From an uncultured Roseburia sp. (GTDB lineage Bacteria > Bacillota > Clostridia > Lachnospirales > Lachnospiraceae): a stretch of DNA of 34,938 bases. The notes under the pieces were generated by a model. That model worked only from the letters and a program-made list of their open reading frames with translations, did not search any database and was not told where the DNA came from. The stretch covers positions 1 through 34,938 of the forward strand of contig CAAELX010000029.1 of the NCBI GenBank assembly GCA_900756925.1, read 5' to 3'. Shown one piece after another: positions 32,632 through 34,938 of the stretch (position 1 is the first letter of the stretch; every line of letters starts with the position of its first letter). The translations under genes were made by a program, and so were the position numbers.

Positions 32632-32851
32632 TTTTCAATTCCTCCATTTGTGGTGTACACCCGGCTACGCTCTTTGGACTTACTTGCCGAATGCCGTTCT
32701 TATTTTGTGCCACTCATGAAAATGTGAGAACCTGCTCACACGGACATACTGCATGCTCTTTGGACTTACTCTTTCTGCCCGTTTTTCATAAGATATAAGG
32801 TATCGATTGAACATTAGGAGTTCAATCGAAAGCGCACAACTTCGTTGTGCT
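32632..32851 (-). other. rpoA-rplQ spacer with hairpins and a direct repeat
   Basis: The 220-bp gap is longer than usual for this gene pair. It holds three perfect hairpins: GCACAAC/GTTGTGC (32834-32850, directly after the rpoA stop), CGATTGAAC/GTTCAATCG (32804-32828) and TGTGAG/CTCACA (32723-32740). A 16-base direct repeat GCTCTTTGGACTTACT lies at 32669 and 32755. No T-runs follow the stems on the minus strand, so readthrough or RNA processing is more likely than termination. Confidence 0.55.
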
Positions 32852-33811
32852 TTACTCTTCTCCCTGGTTCAGCTGAAGTCCTAACTCTTTTAACTTTGCT
32901 AAAACTTCCTCTAAAGATTTACGTCCAAGGTTACGTACTTTCATCATGTCTTCCGGAGTTCTGTTTGTTAATTCCTCAACAGTGTTGATTCCTGCTCTCT
33001 TTAAGCAGTTGAAAGAACGAACAGATAATTCCAGTTCATCGATGTTCATTTCCAGAACTTTTTCTTTTGCATCATCTGGCTTCTCGATCATAACATCAGC
33101 CTGCTGAGCAGCCTCAGATAAGTCGATGAAGAGATTCAGATGCTCACTTAAAACCTTAGCAGCTAAGCTGACAGCTTCGTCTGGCTCTAATGTTCCGTTT
33201 GTGTAAACATCTAATGTAAGTTTGTCGTAGTCAGTGATCTGACCGACACGGGTATTTTCAATAGAAAGATTTACTCTCTCTACTGGTGTATAGATAGAAT
33301 CAACGGCGATTACGCCAATTGGAGTATCTTCTGTTTTATTCTTGTCAGAGCTTACATAACCTCTGCCCTTTGTGATCGTGAGCTCCATGTATAATTTGCA
33401 GTCAGGACCACCATTTAAGTTTGCAATTACCAGATCTGGGTTTAAAATCTGAATATCAGAATCAACCTGGATATCAGCTGCAGTAACCACACCCTCGCCT
33501 TCAAATTCAATATAAGCAACTTTTGGTTCATCGGATGAACTATTATTACGAATAGCAAGTTCTTTGATGTTCATGATAATTTCAGTAACATCTTCCTTTA
33601 CTCCAGGAATTGAACTGAATTCATGCAATACACCATCAATCTTAACCTGGCTAACAGCTGCACCTGGTAATGAAGAAAGCATAATTCTTCTCAAAGAATT
33701 ACCAAGAGTTGTACCATAGCCTCTTTCCAATGGCTCTACAACGAACCGGCCGTACTTCTTGTCTTCTGAAATTTCAGCGATTTCAATCTTAGGTTTTTGA
33801 AAATCGAACAC
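32852..33811 (-). CDS. rpoA: DNA-directed RNA polymerase subunit alpha
   Basis: A 319-residue alpha subunit. The N-terminal dimerization domain (about 1-230) shows the conserved [21 protein letters not shown] and [12 protein letters not shown]. The C-terminal DNA- and activator-binding domain (about 250-319) has [15 protein letters not shown], then [12 protein letters not shown]. The length is normal. A GGAGG site precedes the ATG. Its place after rpsD and before rplQ is the standard order of this cluster. Confidence 0.97.
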   Translation of the reverse strand: MFDFQKPKIEIAEISEDKKYGRFVVEPLERGYGTTLGNSLRRIMLSSLPGAAVSQVKIDGVLHEFSSIPGVKEDVTEIIMNIKELAIRNNSSSDEPKVAYIEFEGEGVVTAADIQVDSDIQILNPDLVIANLNGGPDCKLYMELTITKGRGYVSSDKNKTEDTPIGVIAVDSIYTPVERVNLSIENTRVGQITDYDKLTLDVYTNGTLEPDEAVSLAAKVLSEHLNLFIDLSEAAQQADVMIEKPDDAKEKVLEMNIDELELSVRSFNCLKRAGINTVEELTNRTPEDMMKVRNLGRKSLEEVLAKLKELGLQLNQGEE

Positions 33812-33849
33812 TACAAAGTCCCTCCTTTTCGGGTTTTTTGCCTATATGA

Positions 33850-33902
33850 AAAAGTAAACGCCATATGTCCTGGCAAAAGCGCCAGACAATGGCTTTACTT
33901 TT
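33850..33902 (-). other. Large hairpin between rpsD and rpoA
   Basis: AAAAGTAAA.GCCAT pairs with ATGGC.TTTACTTTT, with an inner CTGGC/GCCAG stem. On the minus strand it is followed by about five T. It lies 20 bp after the rpsD stop and about 38 bp before rpoA. It could attenuate or process the transcript ahead of rpoA. Confidence 0.6.
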
Positions 33903-33921
33903 ACAAATCCGCTTAATCGGT

Positions 33922-34515
33922 TTATTTAGAATATAACTCGACGATAAGCATTTCATCAACTGGAACGTCGATCTGCTCTCTGGAAGGTAATTCCTTTACA
34001 GTACCCTGTAATTTTTCAGCATCAACATCTAACCAATCTGGAACTAATCTTCCGGATGTTACTTCAACGATGTCTTTCATTCTCTGGATGCTCTTATTCT
34101 TCTCTTTGATTTCGATAACATCACCAGCTTTTACTAAGTAAGAAGGAATGTTAACTGCCTTTCCGTTTACTGTAACGAACTTGTGGTCAACAATCTGTCT
34201 TGCTTCTTTTCTTGTTCTGGCGAATCCAAGACGGAATACTACGTTATCTAATCTGGACTCTAAAATAGTCATTAAGTTCTGACCAGTCATACCTTTCATC
34301 TGGTCAGCTTTCTCATAGTAGTTATGGAAAGGCTTCTCTAATACACCATAGATGAATTTAGCTTTCTGCTTCTCTCTTAACTGAAGACCGTACTCAGACA
34401 TCTTTCTGTTAGCTCTTTTTAATTCTCTATTGGATTTCTTATCATATCCTAAGTAACTTGGCTCTAAACCAAGTGATCTACATCTTTTCAGAACAGGAAC
34501 TTTATTTACTGCCAT
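33922..34515 (-). CDS. rpsD: 30S ribosomal protein S4 (uS4)
   Basis: A 197-residue primary 16S rRNA-binding protein. The S4 RNA-binding domain is at about 88-150 (ESRLDNVVFRLGFARTRKEA, then VTVNGKAVNIPSY). The N-terminus lacks the zinc-binding Cys cluster seen in some S4 forms; only Cys12 is visible. The C-terminus shows the conserved DEMLIVELYSK. A GGGAG site precedes the ATG. It lies 19 bp after rpsK. In many bacteria S4 represses this operon; nothing in the window shows that site. Confidence 0.96.
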   Translation of the reverse strand: MAVNKVPVLKRCRSLGLEPSYLGYDKKSNRELKRANRKMSEYGLQLREKQKAKFIYGVLEKPFHNYYEKADQMKGMTGQNLMTILESRLDNVVFRLGFARTRKEARQIVDHKFVTVNGKAVNIPSYLVKAGDVIEIKEKNKSIQRMKDIVEVTSGRLVPDWLDVDAEKLQGTVKELPSREQIDVPVDEMLIVELYSK

Positions 34516-34534
34516 CTTAGTATCTCCCTCCTAA

Positions 34535-34927
34535 TTAAACTCTTCTACGTTTTGGTGGACGACATCCATTGTGAGGTACAGGAGTTACATCTTTGATACT
34601 TGTAACTTCAAGTCCGCAAGCAGAGAGCGCACGGATTGCTGCTTCTCTTCCTGATCCTGGTCCTTTTACGAATACGTCTACTGTCTTTAAACCGTGAATT
34701 AAAGCTGCCTTTGTAGCAGTCTCAGCTGCCATCTGTGCAGCATATGGAGTAGATTTTCTTGAACCTCTAAATCCAAGACCACCAGCACTTGCCCATGATA
34801 AAGCATTACCTTCAGCATCTGTCAGGGTAACGATTGTATTGTTGAAAGATGACTGAATGTGTGCCTGTCCGCGTTCAACGTTTTTCTTTACACGCTTTTT
34901 TGTCACTTTTTTTGTAACTTTAGCCAT
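34535..34927 (-). CDS. rpsK: 30S ribosomal protein S11 (uS11)
   Basis: A 130-residue protein of the small-subunit platform, of normal length. The conserved core is visible: [18 protein letters not shown], then [20 protein letters not shown], then [15 protein letters not shown]. The end is [18 protein letters not shown]. It is the most upstream gene of the cluster in the window. The gene before it (expected rpsM) lies beyond the right edge. Confidence 0.97.
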   Translation of the reverse strand: MAKVTKKVTKKRVKKNVERGQAHIQSSFNNTIVTLTDAEGNALSWASAGGLGFRGSRKSTPYAAQMAAETATKAALIHGLKTVDVFVKGPGSGREAAIRALSACGLEVTSIKDVTPVPHNGCRPPKRRRV

Positions 34928-34938
34928 ATCTAAACTAA

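Noticed and set aside
1..34938. CRISPR arrays, tRNA or rRNA genes
   Set aside because: No regularly spaced repeats and no tRNA- or rRNA-like segments were seen on reading either strand.

Overview
The window reads as a chromosomal segment of a low-to-mid GC Gram-positive anaerobe, most likely a Lachnospiraceae member related to Roseburia or Agathobacter. That placement is an inference from the rpsK-rpsD-rpoA-rplQ block, an L17 protein with a long internal insertion, MutS2, a YhaM-type nuclease, strong AAGGAG ribosome binding sites, and a GPH-transporter/GH78/GH3 carbohydrate locus. No rRNA, tRNA or CRISPR array was found.

Layout. (1) Positions 1-20700 hold a large glycoside-utilization island, almost wholly on the minus strand. 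It is read away from an AraC-type regulator at 19661-20698 (+). It contains two intact GH78 alpha-L-rhamnosidases, two intact GH3 beta-glycosidases, two GPH-type sugar:cation symporters, three paralogous alpha/beta hydrolases and a membrane-anchored SGNH hydrolase. It also holds two GH78 genes reduced by internal deletions, a GH3-like fragment at the left edge, and an insertion-sequence remnant. (2) Positions 20707-23100 are a graveyard: a rhamnulose-1-phosphate aldolase gene lacking its 5' part, an oriT-like palindrome block, a degenerate group II intron sitting in a ParB-like gene, and small fragments. These look like remains of an integrative or mobilizable element. (3) Positions 23375-34938 are core genome. 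On the minus strand are rlmD, yhaM and a catalytically dead HtrA-like PDZ protein. On the plus strand are mutS2 and a two-component system. On the minus strand again is the end of the ribosomal protein/RNA polymerase alpha cluster.

How the island may work. Neither GH78, GH3 nor transporter proteins carry export signals, so rhamnosides are probably imported intact by the GPH carriers, then stripped of rhamnose by GH78 and of glucose (or a similar beta-sugar) by GH3 in the cytoplasm. The SGNH enzyme, and perhaps the anchored alpha/beta hydrolases, would remove acyl groups. A substrate such as an acylated plant rhamnoglucoside fits, but this is inferred only.

The strongest new observation is a shared operator: two 12-bp half-sites resembling ACSAAACWTAAK, 22 bp apart. 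It occurs three times, each 60-82 bp upstream of a gene start (19446, 11858, 7989). This defines three transcription units of one regulon, presumably controlled by the adjacent AraC protein. A second observation is a related C-terminal helical tail on both the GH3 and the GH78 enzymes, despite their unrelated catalytic folds.
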